Assembly (NCBI GenBank): GCA_900469955.1
Contig: UBYX01000010.1
Span: forward strand, 124,001-188,000
Length of the DNA: 64,000 nucleotides
Source: Hyphomicrobiales bacterium
GTDB taxonomy: Bacteria > Pseudomonadota > Alphaproteobacteria > Rhizobiales > Rhizobiaceae
Reading direction: 5' to 3'
Part shown: positions 1-9,081 of the stretch, piece after piece
Position numbering within the stretch: the first letter of the stretch is position 1
Layout of the letters: each line of letters begins with the position of its first letter
The notes under the pieces: generated by a model
Told to the model about the DNA's origin: nothing
Database searches by the model: none
What the model saw: only the letters and a program-made list of their open reading frames with translations
Position numbers and translations under genes: made by a program

Positions 1-470
1 TTATCGCCGCAGCTCACGAGGTGAAACGGCGGTTTGAGGACATGGGACTGGTCGCCTTCGTCAAGACCTCGGGCGGCAAGGGCCTGCATGTCGTGGCGCC
101 TGTGAAGCCGAAAGCCGAATGGCCGGAGGTAAAGGCGGCGATGAAGGCGCTCGCCGACGGCATGGCCGGCGACGACCCGGACAAATACGTGTCGACCATC
201 ACCAAATCGAAGCGCAAGGGGAAGATCCTGATCGACTATCTGAGGAACGGCCGCGGCGCGACCGCAGTCGCCCCCTATTCCACCCGCGCCCGCCCCGGCG
301 CCCCGATCTCCATGCCGGTGGCCTGGGAGGAACTCGGCGGAGCGATCGGGCCGAATTACTTCACCGTCAACAACGCCCCCGCGCGTATCGCGCAGCAGAC
401 CAGCGACCCCTGGGGCGATTTCCGCAAGGCGGAAGCACCGATCGAATTCAAGGAGAAAAAGAAAAGGTAA
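1..470 (+). CDS. ligD: LigD polymerase domain, C-terminal end (partial)
   Basis: This is the 3' end of an ATP-dependent DNA ligase D, which with Ku repairs double-strand breaks by non-homologous end joining. The frame is open from base 3, so the gene begins before the window. The visible part (about 155 residues) is the end of the archaeo-eukaryotic primase-like polymerase domain: SGGKGLHVVAP near the start, then KILIDYLRNGRGATAVAPYS with the conserved catalytic-fold residues. A polymerase domain at the C-terminus fits the ligase-nuclease-polymerase order known for rhizobial and pseudomonad LigD. It converges on ku with only 3 bp between the stop codons, so the two are not one operon. Confidence 0.9.
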   Translation, partial: IAAAHEVKRRFEDMGLVAFVKTSGGKGLHVVAPVKPKAEWPEVKAAMKALADGMAGDDPDKYVSTITKSKRKGKILIDYLRNGRGATAVAPYSTRARPGAPISMPVAWEELGGAIGPNYFTVNNAPARIAQQTSDPWGDFRKAEAPIEFKEKKKR

Positions 471-473
471 CTT

Positions 474-1591
<1,118 letters not shown>

Positions 1592-1616
1592 ACGATTCTC
1601 GGCAAGGTCCTGGAAC

Positions 1617-1654
1617 AAATCAGGCGGCTTCCTGGATAGGAAGTCGCCTGATTT
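1617..1654 (+). terminator. hairpin terminator after 1388-1591
   Basis: Near-perfect 17-bp inverted repeat (AAATCAGGCGGCTTCCT, GGAT loop, complementary arm with one mismatch) followed by a T-rich stretch (GATTTAT). It starts 25 bp after the stop codon. Confidence 0.75.
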
Positions 1655-1783
1655 GATTTATGGCCTGTGACTTTTTCGGGATATCCGAAACCGAGCATAT
1701 TGCGGTAAGGAGAAATACTGCAAATTTTCGCGGGGCGGGCAACTTCGGCTTGGATTTGGCCGGATATCTATTACGAGGTCGGG

Positions 1784-1960
1784 ATGGCGAAGCAGAATAG
1801 TCCGGTTGAGGAACAGGAAGTCAGGATGGGACGGCGTGTCAACCGCCGGGTTTCGGTCCTGCTCACCGAAATCGAGAAGGAAGAAGTTCCCGACCGCCTG
1901 CTCGAACTGGCCCGTGAACTGCAAAAGGCGCTCAACGGAAAGACCGGCGAGCCCGACTGA
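1784..1960 (+). CDS. NepR-like small protein, candidate anti-sigma factor
   Basis: A 58-residue ORF. Residues about 19-48 read RRVSVLLTEIEKEEVPDRLLELARELQKAL, two short amphipathic helices joined by EEVPDRLLEL. This closely resembles the second helix of NepR anti-sigma factors (E-x-VPDRFLDLL), which hold the EcfG sigma factor inactive until phosphorylated PhyR removes them. The first helix lacks the usual LRxxYDxVV residues, so a divergent NepR paralog is the best guess and an unrelated small protein remains possible. GAGG precedes the ATG at 1784. No sigma-ecfG, phyR or EcfG-type promoter is beside it, unlike classical nepR loci. Confidence 0.5.
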   Translation: MAKQNSPVEEQEVRMGRRVNRRVSVLLTEIEKEEVPDRLLELARELQKALNGKTGEPD

Positions 1961-1986
1961 CGACGATCTGAGCGGACTCCTATCCA

Positions 1987-2316
1987 CTAGAGCTGGGTCG
2001 ATATCAGATTGTCGATCCTGACCTGCCCCTCCACTACGCCCCGCGGGCCGTCCGCATCGAACCGTCCGCTCTCGTCTTCGATCACCGTATAGAGTTTTTC
2101 GCTGCGGAAGGCGCTGGCCATCTGCGTCGAATTGCCCTCCGAAGGCAGAGCGTCGATTTCAGTGAAGTCGAGTTCCGCTTCGCTTGCAACAAGACGCGCA
2201 TCGCCTGCCGTTCTCGCCCGGACCACCACTTCGCCATGCGGCGGCGAATTCTGCCAGTTCGGATCATCAGGCGCCGCAATCGGTACCAGACGGTAGATCT
2301 TCAGGCTCTCCTGCAT
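1987..2316 (-). CDS. conserved hypothetical protein (109 aa)
   Basis: Function unknown. The protein starts MQESLKIYRLVPIAAPDD and contains GEVVVRARTAGDARLVASEAE, a pattern often seen in short rhizobial proteins that resemble a single alpha/beta fold. There is no signal peptide, membrane segment or cysteine. I chose the ATG at 2316 because GGGAGG lies just upstream; the longer frame to 2358 would enter the promoter. It is divergent from the cysteine hydrolase at 2447, and a clear EcfG-type promoter (2357-2382) lies about 40 bp upstream, so stress induction is the only functional clue. Confidence 0.75.
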   Translation of the reverse strand: MQESLKIYRLVPIAAPDDPNWQNSPPHGEVVVRARTAGDARLVASEAELDFTEIDALPSEGNSTQMASAFRSEKLYTVIEDESGRFDADGPRGVVEGQVRIDNLISTQL

Positions 2317-2356
2317 TCTATCCCTCCCTTCGGCAGTCATCTCCATTCCAGCAGGC

Positions 2357-2382
2357 AACGCGATCCGAGCACCTCAAGTTCC
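2357..2382 (-). promoter_or_regulatory. EcfG-type promoter of 1987-2316
   Basis: GGAAC, 17 bp, CGTT on the minus strand, 41 bp before the start codon. Confidence 0.65.
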
Positions 2383-2392
2383 TCCGCCTGTC

Positions 2393-2418
2393 GGAACTTT
2401 TGATGACGTCGTGCTGTT
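2393..2418 (+). promoter_or_regulatory. possible EcfG-type promoter of cysteine hydrolase
   Basis: GGAAC, 17 bp, TGTT. It is back to back with the minus-strand promoter at 2382. If used, transcription would start near 2425, which rules out the GTG at 2411 and supports the ATG at 2447. The -10 is non-consensus. Confidence 0.45.
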
Positions 2419-2446
2419 CGTGAGCGCTGATGGAGTAAAGCGCGTC

Positions 2447-3034
2447 ATGGAAGATCCGAACCACTGCCGACATCTCTGCGTCGACATGCAACGCATGTTT
2501 GCCGAGGACACCCCCTGGCATATTCCCTGGATGCACCGGGTGCGGGAACCGGTTGCCGAACTTGCAAGAACTCATCCCGCCCAGACGATCTTCACCCGTT
2601 TCGTGCCCCCCAGAACACCCGCCGAGGCCGGAGGAAGCTGGCGGGATTATTATGAGAAATGGTCGATGATGACGCGCGAACAGCTCGGCGACGAGATGGT
2701 CGACATCCTGCCGGAGCTGAGAGCCGTGGTTCCGCCGGCAATCGTGTTCGACAAGCCGGTCTATTCGCCATGGCTCGACGGCCGGCTTCACAATTTCCTG
2801 CAAGGCCAGGGGGTGACCACGCTCGTCATATCGGGCGGAGAAACCGATGTCTGCGTTCTGGCGGCCATCCTGGGAGCGGTCGATCTCGGCTATTCGATCA
2901 TCCTCGTCAAAGACGCGATCTGCAGCACCTCCGACGAAACGCACGACGCCTCGCTGGCCCTTTTCGGCAGACGCTTTTCGAACCAGCTGCGGATTGCGGG
3001 AGCCGACGAGGTGCTGCGCTGGTGGCACCGATAG
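2447..3034 (+). CDS. isochorismatase-family cysteine hydrolase
   Basis: A cytoplasmic hydrolase of the isochorismatase/nicotinamidase fold (195 aa). The catalytic triad of the family is visible: Asp in LCVDMQ (residue 13), Lys in FDKPVYS and Cys in GGETDVCVLAA, the latter after the usual cis-peptide region. Substrate cannot be told from sequence; relatives act on nicotinamide, isochorismate, ureidoacrylate or N-carbamoyl compounds. I prefer the ATG at 2447 to the GTG at 2411, because the N-terminus then begins a few residues before the first beta strand and the start lies downstream of the presumed promoter. Confidence 0.85.
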   Translation: MEDPNHCRHLCVDMQRMFAEDTPWHIPWMHRVREPVAELARTHPAQTIFTRFVPPRTPAEAGGSWRDYYEKWSMMTREQLGDEMVDILPELRAVVPPAIVFDKPVYSPWLDGRLHNFLQGQGVTTLVISGGETDVCVLAAILGAVDLGYSIILVKDAICSTSDETHDASLALFGRRFSNQLRIAGADEVLRWWHR

Positions 3035-3045
3035 GGCTCCTTTCC

Positions 3046-3071
3046 GGAACCTTTTGCGGCAAACAGCGGTT
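3046..3071 (+). promoter_or_regulatory. EcfG-type promoter of 3170-3355
   Basis: GGAAC, 17 bp, GGTT, lying 12 bp after the upstream stop codon. It leaves a 5' untranslated region of about 90 nt before the ATG at 3170. Confidence 0.6.
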
Positions 3072-3169
3072 TTCCAGATACGTGCCCCTGTGATCGGGAC
3101 AACAACAATCAGCGGCCTCACGGCCGCTCCGGCACGGTCCGCCAGGGCCTTGCCCAAAAGGAGAAAGCG

Positions 3170-3355
3170 ATGGCCGACAATTTCTGGTTCGTAGTCGTGG
3201 CGCTCGGGCCCATCCTTCTTGGTGGAGCGGTAGCCTATGCATTGCTGCAGCGTCGCCGCCTGACCGGCAGCGAGGAAATCAAGCAGGAGGAGGCGATCGA
3301 ACGCCTCTACGACAAACCGCCCGGCGGGCGCGAGCCCCATCCCGGCAGTCAGTGA
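3170..3355 (+). CDS. small single-pass membrane protein
   Basis: A 61-residue protein with one N-terminal membrane helix (residues about 5-26, FWFVVVALGPILLGGAVAYA) and a charged cytoplasmic tail ending in a Pro/Gly-rich stretch. The RRR after the helix suggests N-out, C-in topology. RBS AAGGAG precedes the ATG. Short proteins of this type (helix, QRRR, then EEAIERLYDKP) occur widely in Rhizobiales and have no assigned function. It has its own EcfG-type promoter and a second one separates it from the DUF892 gene downstream. Confidence 0.8.
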   Translation: MADNFWFVVVALGPILLGGAVAYALLQRRRLTGSEEIKQEEAIERLYDKPPGGREPHPGSQ

Positions 3356-3360
3356 GGCAA

Positions 3361-3385
3361 GGAACTTTCGGTCCACCTCATCGTT
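3361..3385 (+). promoter_or_regulatory. EcfG-type promoter of the DUF892 gene
   Basis: GGAAC, 16 bp, CGTT: exact consensus, 53 bp before the ATG at 3439. Confidence 0.7.
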
Positions 3386-3438
3386 CTACGTCTCGCAACA
3401 GCCATTCGAACATTTCATAAAAATCCAAGGAGAGAGCA

Positions 3439-3936
3439 ATGGCCACTAAGACCCTCGACGACCTTTTCTATGAAACCCTCAAGGACATCTACTACGCCGA
3501 ACGCCAGATCGTGAAAGCCCTTCCGAAGATGGCGCGCGGTGCCAAGGATCAGAAGCTGAAAGCTGCATTCGAAAAGCACCGCGAAGAGACGGAAGGTCAG
3601 ATCGAGCGCCTGAAACAGGTCTTCGAGATCATCGGCAAGCGTGCCCAGGGCAAGACCTGCCCGGCGATCGACGGGATCATCGAAGAAGGCGAGGAAATTC
3701 TGGACGAATTCAAGGGCAATCCTGCGCTCGACGCCGGTCTGCTTGCTGCCGCACAGGCTGTCGAGCACTATGAGATCAGCCGCTACGGCACTCTCCGCAG
3801 CTGGGCTCAGCAGCTCGGGCTGAAGGAAGCGGTAACGCTTCTTGAGCAGACTCTTGCCGAAGAAAGCAAGACGGACGAAGCCTTGACGGCCCTTGCCGAG
3901 TCCGCCGTCAACGCAGCGGCTCAGAAGGCTGCTTGA
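3439..3936 (+). CDS. DUF892 (YciE/YciF) ferritin-like protein
   Basis: A 165-residue four-helix protein of the DUF892 ferritin-like family. It opens TLDDLFYETLKDIYYAERQIVKALPKMA, the family signature, followed by KHREETEGQIERL and, in the second half, AQAVEHYEISRYGTL with Glu/His residues at positions expected for a di-metal site. Relatives such as E. coli YciE/YciF are stress-induced; their activity is not settled. RBS GGAGAG precedes the ATG. A second DUF892 protein is encoded at 50186. It is preceded by an EcfG-type promoter and followed by a strong terminator at 3988. Confidence 0.92.
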   Translation: MATKTLDDLFYETLKDIYYAERQIVKALPKMARGAKDQKLKAAFEKHREETEGQIERLKQVFEIIGKRAQGKTCPAIDGIIEEGEEILDEFKGNPALDAGLLAAAQAVEHYEISRYGTLRSWAQQLGLKEAVTLLEQTLAEESKTDEALTALAESAVNAAAQKAA

Positions 3937-3987
3937 GGCAGAAAGCTCAAGGGGGCGCGGCAACGGTTGCGCCCCTGCTCCTAACGG

Positions 3988-4012
3988 AAAAGCCCGGCTT
4001 GGCCGGGCTTTT
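3988..4012. terminator. bidirectional terminator
   Basis: AAAAGCCCGGC, TTG loop region, GCCGGGCTTTT: a GC-rich stem flanked by A4 and T4, between two convergent genes (3936 and 4034). It can serve both. Confidence 0.85.
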
Positions 4013-4033
4013 CATTTCCTCCGATTGTTCCGT

Positions 4034-4282
4034 TCAGTGGCGGAACGAGCCGGTTGGCGTCGAACCCGTCATACCCTGCGCGAGGATTTGCACCGGCAGC
4101 ATTTCGCCATTCAGCGCCTGCCGCCGGAAAACCTTGTCCCGGGTGGAACCGGATCTCGCGAGATGAGCCTTTGCAGCGTCCATGGCCAGATCATAGGTGT
4201 GGTAATAGCACGCGGACTGCACCCCATCTATGAGATAAACCCAACCGGTTGCGTGCGGGATGATATCGCAGTATTTTTCCAT
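4034..4282 (-). CDS. small hypothetical protein (82 aa)
   Basis: Function unknown. The protein starts MEKYCDIIPHATGWVYLIDG and continues QSACYYHTYDLAMDAAKAHLA; the arrangement of a short beta-hairpin followed by a helix of DLAMDAAKAHL type resembles DUF2188-like single-domain proteins, but I cannot assign it. The ATG at 4282 has AAGGAG about 10 nt upstream; the very long upstream open frame (to 4903) is an artefact of the Ala/Lys-rich gene on the other strand. A GGAAC-N17-TGTT promoter lies 29 bp upstream, divergent from the one serving 4460. Confidence 0.7.
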   Translation of the reverse strand: MEKYCDIIPHATGWVYLIDGVQSACYYHTYDLAMDAAKAHLARSGSTRDKVFRRQALNGEMLPVQILAQGMTGSTPTGSFRH

Positions 4283-4310
4283 TTCGATGTGTCTCCTTCC
4301 CGGCGGATTA

Positions 4311-4336
4311 AACATATTTGGCCTGCCTAAAGTTCC
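4311..4336 (-). promoter_or_regulatory. EcfG-type promoter of 4034-4282
   Basis: GGAAC, 17 bp, TGTT on the minus strand. The -35 is exact; the -10 has T at the variable position. Confidence 0.5.
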
Positions 4337-4405
4337 GTCGGGCGGATTTTTTGGAATCGGCCGCGTGCCTGTTGGCCGGACAGCGAGTTTTCCTTTTTTG
4401 ATCAT

Positions 4406-4430
4406 GGAACTTTGCTCCTGCGAATCCGTT
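4406..4430 (+). promoter_or_regulatory. EcfG-type promoter of 4460-4849
   Basis: GGAAC, 16 bp, CGTT: exact consensus, 30 bp before the ATG at 4460. Confidence 0.7.
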
Positions 4431-4459
4431 GGGGCATTCGGGCGAATGGAGACAAAATA

Positions 4460-4849
4460 ATGGCGGAATCCGAACAAGACTGGATCAAAAAGCGGGCCTA
4501 CGCTTTGTGGGAAGCGGAAGGCTATCCAACCGGCAAGGACAGAGAGCATTGGGAACAGGCGAAGCTGGAATATGCGACGTTGAAGCCTGCGGCCATGAAC
4601 GGAGCATCGGCTAAGGCTTCCGGCCGCAAGGCGGCAGCAACGGCGGTCAAACCTCCCAAAGCAGCCCAGAAGGCTGCAGGCCCGGAAGCGGCACCCAAGG
4701 CCGCCCCTCCCAAGGCAGCCTCTCCTAAGGCGGCATCCAAGCCAGTCGCGTCGAAGTCCGAGAAATCCGTCTCGAAACCAGCGGCGGCAATCACCGCAGC
4801 GGTCGACCCCGCGAAAAAGCGTTCCAAGACGGTACCGCCGGGCAAATAG
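4460..4849 (+). CDS. DUF2934 protein with histone H1-like Ala/Lys/Pro tail
   Basis: A 129-residue two-part protein. Residues 5-40 (DWIKKRAYALWEAEGYPTGKDREHW) form a DUF2934 helix-loop-helix unit. Residues about 50-129 are almost wholly Ala, Lys, Pro and Ser, with repeats of the PKAA type, like histone H1 or bacterial H1-like tails, so nucleic-acid or nucleoid binding is plausible but inferred. GGAG precedes the ATG at 4460; the frame to 4412 would begin inside the promoter. It is monocistronic with an exact EcfG-type promoter. Confidence 0.82.
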   Translation: MAESEQDWIKKRAYALWEAEGYPTGKDREHWEQAKLEYATLKPAAMNGASAKASGRKAAATAVKPPKAAQKAAGPEAAPKAAPPKAASPKAASKPVASKSEKSVSKPAAAITAAVDPAKKRSKTVPPGK

Positions 4850-4887
4850 CTCCGCGGTCGGTAAAGCACCAGGACTAGCGTCATCGT

Positions 4888-4911
4888 TCGCGACGATTGC
4901 CATCGTCGCGA
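4888..4911. other. perfect 10-bp hairpin
   Basis: TCGCGACGAT, TGCC loop, ATCGTCGCGA. It lies 38 bp after the DUF2934 stop codon. A CTTTTT run follows only after about 10 nt, so a weak terminator or a regulatory hairpin before glgA are both possible. Confidence 0.5.
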
Positions 4912-4985
4912 CGGCGAGATCTTTTTGCTCTGGGAAAATGACATGACATTTGCATCCGAATTCCGCCCGAAGCCAAGCCCGAGAG

Positions 4986-5011
4986 GGAACGCTGGCCGGG
5001 GCTTGATTGTT
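4986..5011 (+). promoter_or_regulatory. EcfG-type promoter of glgA
   Basis: GGAAC, 17 bp, TGTT. Predicted transcript start near 5018, upstream of the ATG at 5047 with its GGAG site. Confidence 0.5.
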
Positions 5012-5046
5012 TTGGAAGATCTGAACGGGCTATGGCGGAGAGACGC

Positions 5047-6627
5047 ATGATGAACGCCCACCTTCCGGTCGGTGAGACCCACCACAATCAGCGCAGCGTG
5101 ATCGGCCACGAAGCTGGAATTGTTTCCGGAAAACGGGTTTTGCCGCAGATGAAAGTGCTTTCCGTCACCTCGGAAGTCTATCCTCTCGTCAAGACCGGCG
5201 GGCTTGCCGACGTGACCGGCTCCCTGCCGAAGGCGCTTGCAGGCCTGGGTATCGAAACGACAACGCTGATCCCAGGTTATCCGCAGGTGATGCAGCAGCT
5301 GAAAAGCGCCATGCCGCTCGTCACCTTCGACAGCCTTCTAGGGGAGCGTGCCTCGCTGCTCCACACCCGGATCGACGGCTTGAGCCTTTTCGTGCTGGAT
5401 GCCCCTGCTCTCTACGACCGGACGGGAGGCCCCTATGTCGACGAGGCGGGCGCGGATCATTTCGACAACTGGAAGCGCTTCGCGGCCTTGTCGCTTGCCG
5501 CGGCCGAAATTGCGGATGGTGCCCTGCCCGGATGGATTCCGGATCTCGTCCACACCCATGACTGGCAGACTGCTCTGACCTCCGTCTACATGCGCGAACG
5601 CGGTTGCTTGACGCCCGTCGTCCTGACCATCCACAACCTGGCCTTCCAGGGGCAGTACCCGGCAAGCCTGCTACAAGGACTAGGCTTGCCGCCGGAAGCC
5701 TATTCCATGGACCGGCTGGAATATTTCGGCGATATCAGTTTTCTGAAAGGCGGACTGCAGACAGCCGACGCAATTACGACGGTCAGCCCGACCTATGCGC
5801 GCGAAATCCTCACGCCCCGCTTCGGTATGGGCATGGATGGCGTGCTGAACGCCCGCATTGCGATCCTCCGCGGGATCGTCAACGGTATCGACCTCGATGT
5901 CTGGGATCCTTCGACGGACCCGCATCTGCCGCGCAACTACGACGCCGGAAGCCTGCGCCGCAAGCGGGAAAATCGCCTGGTGCTGCTGGAGAAATTCGGG
6001 CTCGATATGACCGGCAACGGCCCGGTGTTTTCGGCCGTCAGCAGGCTGACCTGGCAGAAAGGCTTCGACATGTTCGCCGAGACGGCTGGCGAAATCATCG
6101 ACCGTGGCGGACAGGTCATCGTCTTCGGCCAGGGCGATCGCGGGATCGAGCAGGCGCTGCTGGATACGGCGTCGCGCTTCCCCGGCCGCATGGCTGTCCA
6201 CATCGGTTACGACGAGCCGACGGCGCATCTGATCCACGGTGGCTCGGACGCAATCGTGCAGCCTTCCCGCTTCGAGCCCTGCGGCCTGACCCAGCTTTAT
6301 GCGCTCCGTTATGGCTGCGTGCCTGTGGTTTCCCGCACGGGTGGGCTTTCCGAAACCATCATCGATGCCAATGACGCGGCGATGTCGGCCCGGGTGGCAA
6401 CGGGCTTTCAGTTCCATCCGGTCACCACGGACGGGTTGCGCCTGGCGCTTCGGCGTGCGCTGCATGCCTATGAAGACCAGAAAATGTGGGCACGGCTGCA
6501 GAACCAGGGCATGAAGGCCAAATTCTCCTGGGAACGCAGCGCCATGCAATACGCTGCCGTCTATGCCAATCTGGTGAAAAAGTCCGGTCAGGGCACAGCA
6601 TCGGACCGATACCGCGCCATACTTTAA
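5047..6627 (+). CDS. glgA: glycogen synthase (ADP-glucose)
   Basis: GT5 starch/glycogen synthase, transferring glucose from ADP-glucose to a growing alpha-1,4-glucan in the cytoplasm. The core begins at [22 protein letters not shown] (ATG at 5149), with the KTGGL substrate-binding motif, then [18 protein letters not shown] and, in the C-terminal Rossmann domain, [10 protein letters not shown] and [18 protein letters not shown]. The ATG at 5047 has a GGAG site and fits the predicted transcript start, giving a 34-residue extension of no recognised kind; the ATG at 5149 matches the family length better (492 aa) but has no clear RBS. No glgB, glgC or glgP is adjacent, so this may be a second, stress-linked copy. 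Confidence 0.93.
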   Translation: MMNAHLPVGETHHNQRSVIGHEAGIVSGKRVLPQMKVLSVTSEVYPLVKTGGLADVTGSLPKALAGLGIETTTLIPGYPQVMQQLKSAMPLVTFDSLLGERASLLHTRIDGLSLFVLDAPALYDRTGGPYVDEAGADHFDNWKRFAALSLAAAEIADGALPGWIPDLVHTHDWQTALTSVYMRERGCLTPVVLTIHNLAFQGQYPASLLQGLGLPPEAYSMDRLEYFGDISFLKGGLQTADAITTVSPTYAREILTPRFGMGMDGVLNARIAILRGIVNGIDLDVWDPSTDPHLPRNYDAGSLRRKRENRLVLLEKFGLDMTGNGPVFSAVSRLTWQKGFDMFAETAGEIIDRGGQVIVFGQGDRGIEQALLDTASRFPGRMAVHIGYDEPTAHLIHGGSDAIVQPSRFEPCGLTQLYALRYGCVPVVSRTGGLSETIIDANDAAMSARVATGFQFHPVTTDGLRLALRRALHAYEDQKMWARLQNQGMKAKFSWERSAMQYAAVYANLVKKSGQGTASDRYRAIL

Positions 6628-6648
6628 TTTTAGATGGTGAAACGCAAG

Positions 6649-6670
6649 AACCGGCCAATCAGGCCGGTTT
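6649..6670. terminator. bidirectional terminator between glgA and glgX
   Basis: AACCGGCC, AATCA loop, GGCCGGTT followed by TTC in the plus direction. It lies in the 63-bp gap between the convergent stop codons. Confidence 0.75.
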
Positions 6671-6690
6671 TCTGTTGTCGGTCGGTCGCG

Positions 6691-8769
6691 TCACGGCCTG
6701 CGGAAGAGCACCAGGCTGCGGCCTTCGAGTTCGAAGTCCTTTTCCTTGGTTATCACCTGCCCTCGCCTTGCGGTATCGGAGGTCGTCAGTTCCAGCACCC
6801 AGCCGCCCTCGCCGAACTGCGGGATGCGGAACGGCACATTGCCTTCGAACGGGTTGAAGAGCAGTAGCACGTCGTGCCAGATGCCTTCCTCCTCCCGAAG
6901 ATCGGGGCGGCCGATATAGAGGCCGAGCGTCGAACCTTCGTCCCATTGCTCCGGTTTCTGAAAGCCGCCGCCGGCATTGAACCACTTGATTTCCAGACCG
7001 TCCCGCCAGTTTTCGCGTCGCAGAAGCGGCTGCTCCTTGCGCAGCTTGATAATGTGACGTGTGAATTCGCGTAGCGCCTCGCAGGTTTCCGGCAAATCCT
7101 CCCAATGGACCCAGGAGATCTCACTGTCCTGACAGTAGCCATTGTTGTTGCCCATCTGGCTGCGGCCGAATTCGTCGCCGGCAAGCAGCATCGGCGTGCC
7201 ATGCGAGAAGAACAGGGTTGCGAGGAAATTTCGCTTCTGACGGTCGCGGACGGCATTGATGTTCTCGTCCTCGGTGGGACCTTCCTCCCCGTAATTATAG
7301 CTGCGATTGTCGTTATGGCCGTCGTTGTTGTCCTCGCCGTTCGCCTCGTTGTGCTTCTCGTTGTAGGAAACGAGATCGTTGAGGGTGAACCCGTCATGGG
7401 CGGCGATGAAGTTGACGCTCGCCCAGGGCCGCCGGCCGCGCTGATCGTAAAGGTCGCCGGAACCGAGCAGGCGGGCCGCAAAATCGGTCGAGACATTCGT
7501 CCCCTTCCAGTATTCGCGTACCGTATCCCGGTACTTGTCGTTCCACTCGGCCCAGCCAGGCGGAAAACCTCCGACCTGATAGCCGCCCGGGCCGATATCC
7601 CATGGCTCGCCGATCAGCTTCACCTTCGACAGAACCGGATCCTGCGTCATGGCATCGAAGAACCCGCCGCGCTGGTCGAAGCCTTCCGGCTCTCGGCCGA
7701 GGATCGTTCCGAGATCGAAGCGGAAACCGTCGACATGCATGTGCTCGGTCCAGTAGCGCAGTGAATCCATGATCAACTGCAGCACCCGCGGATGCGAGGT
7801 GTTGACGGTGTTTCCGGTGCCCGTGTCGTTGATATAGTAGCGGTGCTGGTCCGGCATCGTGCGGTAATAGGAGAAGTTGTCGATGCCCTTGAACGAAAGC
7901 GTCGGCCCAAGTTCGTTGCCTTCGGCGGTATGGTTGTAGACCACGTCCAGAATGACCTCGATACCGGCATCGTGGTAGGCGCGCACCATGTCGCGGAAGC
8001 CTTGGATGCCTCTTGGGCCATAGTAGCGGGAGGCGGGCGCAAAGAAGCCGAGCGTGTTGTAGCCCCAGAAATTCTTGAGCCCCTTGTCGAGCAGGTGCTG
8101 GTCGTCCGGGAAGTTGTGGACGGGCATCAGCTCCACGGAGGTGATGCCGAGGCTTTTGATATACTCGACCGAGGCCTTGTGGCCCATGCCCTCGAAAGTG
8201 CCGCGCAGTTCCTTCGGGATTGCCGGATTGAGCTGAGTGAAGCCTTTCACATGCGTCTCATAGATCACGGCGGCCGGCCAGGGTATGTTCGGCCGGTTCT
8301 GGTCCTGCCAGTCGAACTCATTGGGATCGATTACCCGGCATTTCGGCATGAACGGCGCGCTGTCGCGCTCGTCGAAGGTAAGATCCTTGTCCTCGTGCAG
8401 GAGGTCATAGCCGAAATGGGCTTCGTTCCATTTGACGTCGCCGACCAGTTCCCTTGCATAGGGATCGATCAGCAGCTTGTTCGGGTTGAAACGGTGGCCA
8501 TTTTCAGGGTCGTAAGGGCCGTGGACGCGGTAGCCGTAGAGCGTGCCGGGCTTCAGTCCCGGCACATAACCGTGCCAGATCTCGTGGGTATATTCCGGCA
8601 GTTCCAACCGGGCGATCTCGATCTTCCCGCTGTTGTCGAACAGGCAGAGTTCGACCCGCTCCGCATGGGCCGAGAAGATGGCGAAGTTGACACCCTCGCC
8701 GTCGTAATTGGCTCCGAGCTGATGCCAGTATCCCGGCTCCACTGTGAACTGGTTCGATTTCGTGTCCAT
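6691..8769 (-). CDS. glgX: glycogen debranching enzyme GlgX
   Basis: GH13 isoamylase-type debranching enzyme (692 aa) that hydrolyses alpha-1,6 branch points left by glycogen phosphorylase. An N-terminal CBM48/isoamylase domain (residues about 10-110, GVNFAIFSAHAERVELCLFD) precedes the catalytic barrel. The GH13 regions are visible: DVVYNHTAEGN, DGFRFDLGTILG (nucleophile Asp), LIGEPWD (acid/base Glu) and FIAAHDGFTL. The ATG at 8769 has a GGAAGG site; an upstream TTG (8784) would overlap that site. It converges on glgA, so the synthesis and breakdown genes are neighbours without sharing a promoter. Confidence 0.95.
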   Translation of the reverse strand: MDTKSNQFTVEPGYWHQLGANYDGEGVNFAIFSAHAERVELCLFDNSGKIEIARLELPEYTHEIWHGYVPGLKPGTLYGYRVHGPYDPENGHRFNPNKLLIDPYARELVGDVKWNEAHFGYDLLHEDKDLTFDERDSAPFMPKCRVIDPNEFDWQDQNRPNIPWPAAVIYETHVKGFTQLNPAIPKELRGTFEGMGHKASVEYIKSLGITSVELMPVHNFPDDQHLLDKGLKNFWGYNTLGFFAPASRYYGPRGIQGFRDMVRAYHDAGIEVILDVVYNHTAEGNELGPTLSFKGIDNFSYYRTMPDQHRYYINDTGTGNTVNTSHPRVLQLIMDSLRYWTEHMHVDGFRFDLGTILGREPEGFDQRGGFFDAMTQDPVLSKVKLIGEPWDIGPGGYQVGGFPPGWAEWNDKYRDTVREYWKGTNVSTDFAARLLGSGDLYDQRGRRPWASVNFIAAHDGFTLNDLVSYNEKHNEANGEDNNDGHNDNRSYNYGEEGPTEDENINAVRDRQKRNFLATLFFSHGTPMLLAGDEFGRSQMGNNNGYCQDSEISWVHWEDLPETCEALREFTRHIIKLRKEQPLLRRENWRDGLEIKWFNAGGGFQKPEQWDEGSTLGLYIGRPDLREEEGIWHDVLLLFNPFEGNVPFRIPQFGEGGWVLELTTSDTARRGQVITKEKDFELEGRSLVLFRRP

Positions 8770-8838
8770 GCGGCACCCTTCCAAGTTTTCGCCTGATAAT
8801 GGTGCGGCACAACAAATCGTTCCCTGGAGCTTTAAATT

Positions 8839-9081
8839 CTACGGGTTTCCGCCTCCCGTCGGCGGGGTCACGGGCGGATTGCTGGTTGTCCCGGACGACG
8901 ACGTGGCGGGACTCTGGCCGCCGGTGCCTGTCTGAGGCGTGGGGTCCTTGTCCGCAGGTGCCGTGTTGTTTGGCTGTTGCTGTGGCGGCGTGTTGTTGAC
9001 CGGGTCACTCTGGGTCTCATTGCTGTCGCTGCATGCGCTTAAAAGAACCACGGTCGAAAGGGCTAGGATCAGGCGTTTCAT
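8839..9081 (-). CDS. small Pro/Thr/Gln-rich lipoprotein
   Basis: An 80-residue secreted lipoprotein. MKRLILALSTVVLLSAC is a type II signal peptide with lipobox LSAC (Cys 17). The mature part is low-complexity: Asn, Gln, Pro, Thr, Gly and Ser repeats, with no hydrophobic core, so probably unstructured and anchored in a membrane. The start overlaps the stop of the upstream gene (ATGA, 9078-9081), so it is translationally coupled and shares its EcfG-type promoter. No function can be assigned. Confidence 0.8.
   Translation of the reverse strand: MKRLILALSTVVLLSACSDSNETQSDPVNNTPPQQQPNNTAPADKDPTPQTGTGGQSPATSSSGTTSNPPVTPPTGGGNP

Noticed and set aside
4019-4031. GGAAC on the minus strand near the terminator at 3988
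   Set aside because: Points into the terminator and no -10 box is present.
4034-4903. 289-residue minus-strand ORF over 4283-4903
   Set aside because: Its upstream part is the complement of the Ala/Lys-rich gene; only the final 82 codons have an RBS and gene-like composition.
8795-8822. GGAAC on the minus strand before glgX
   Set aside because: The -10 position reads CATT; no NGTT at 16 or 17 bp.
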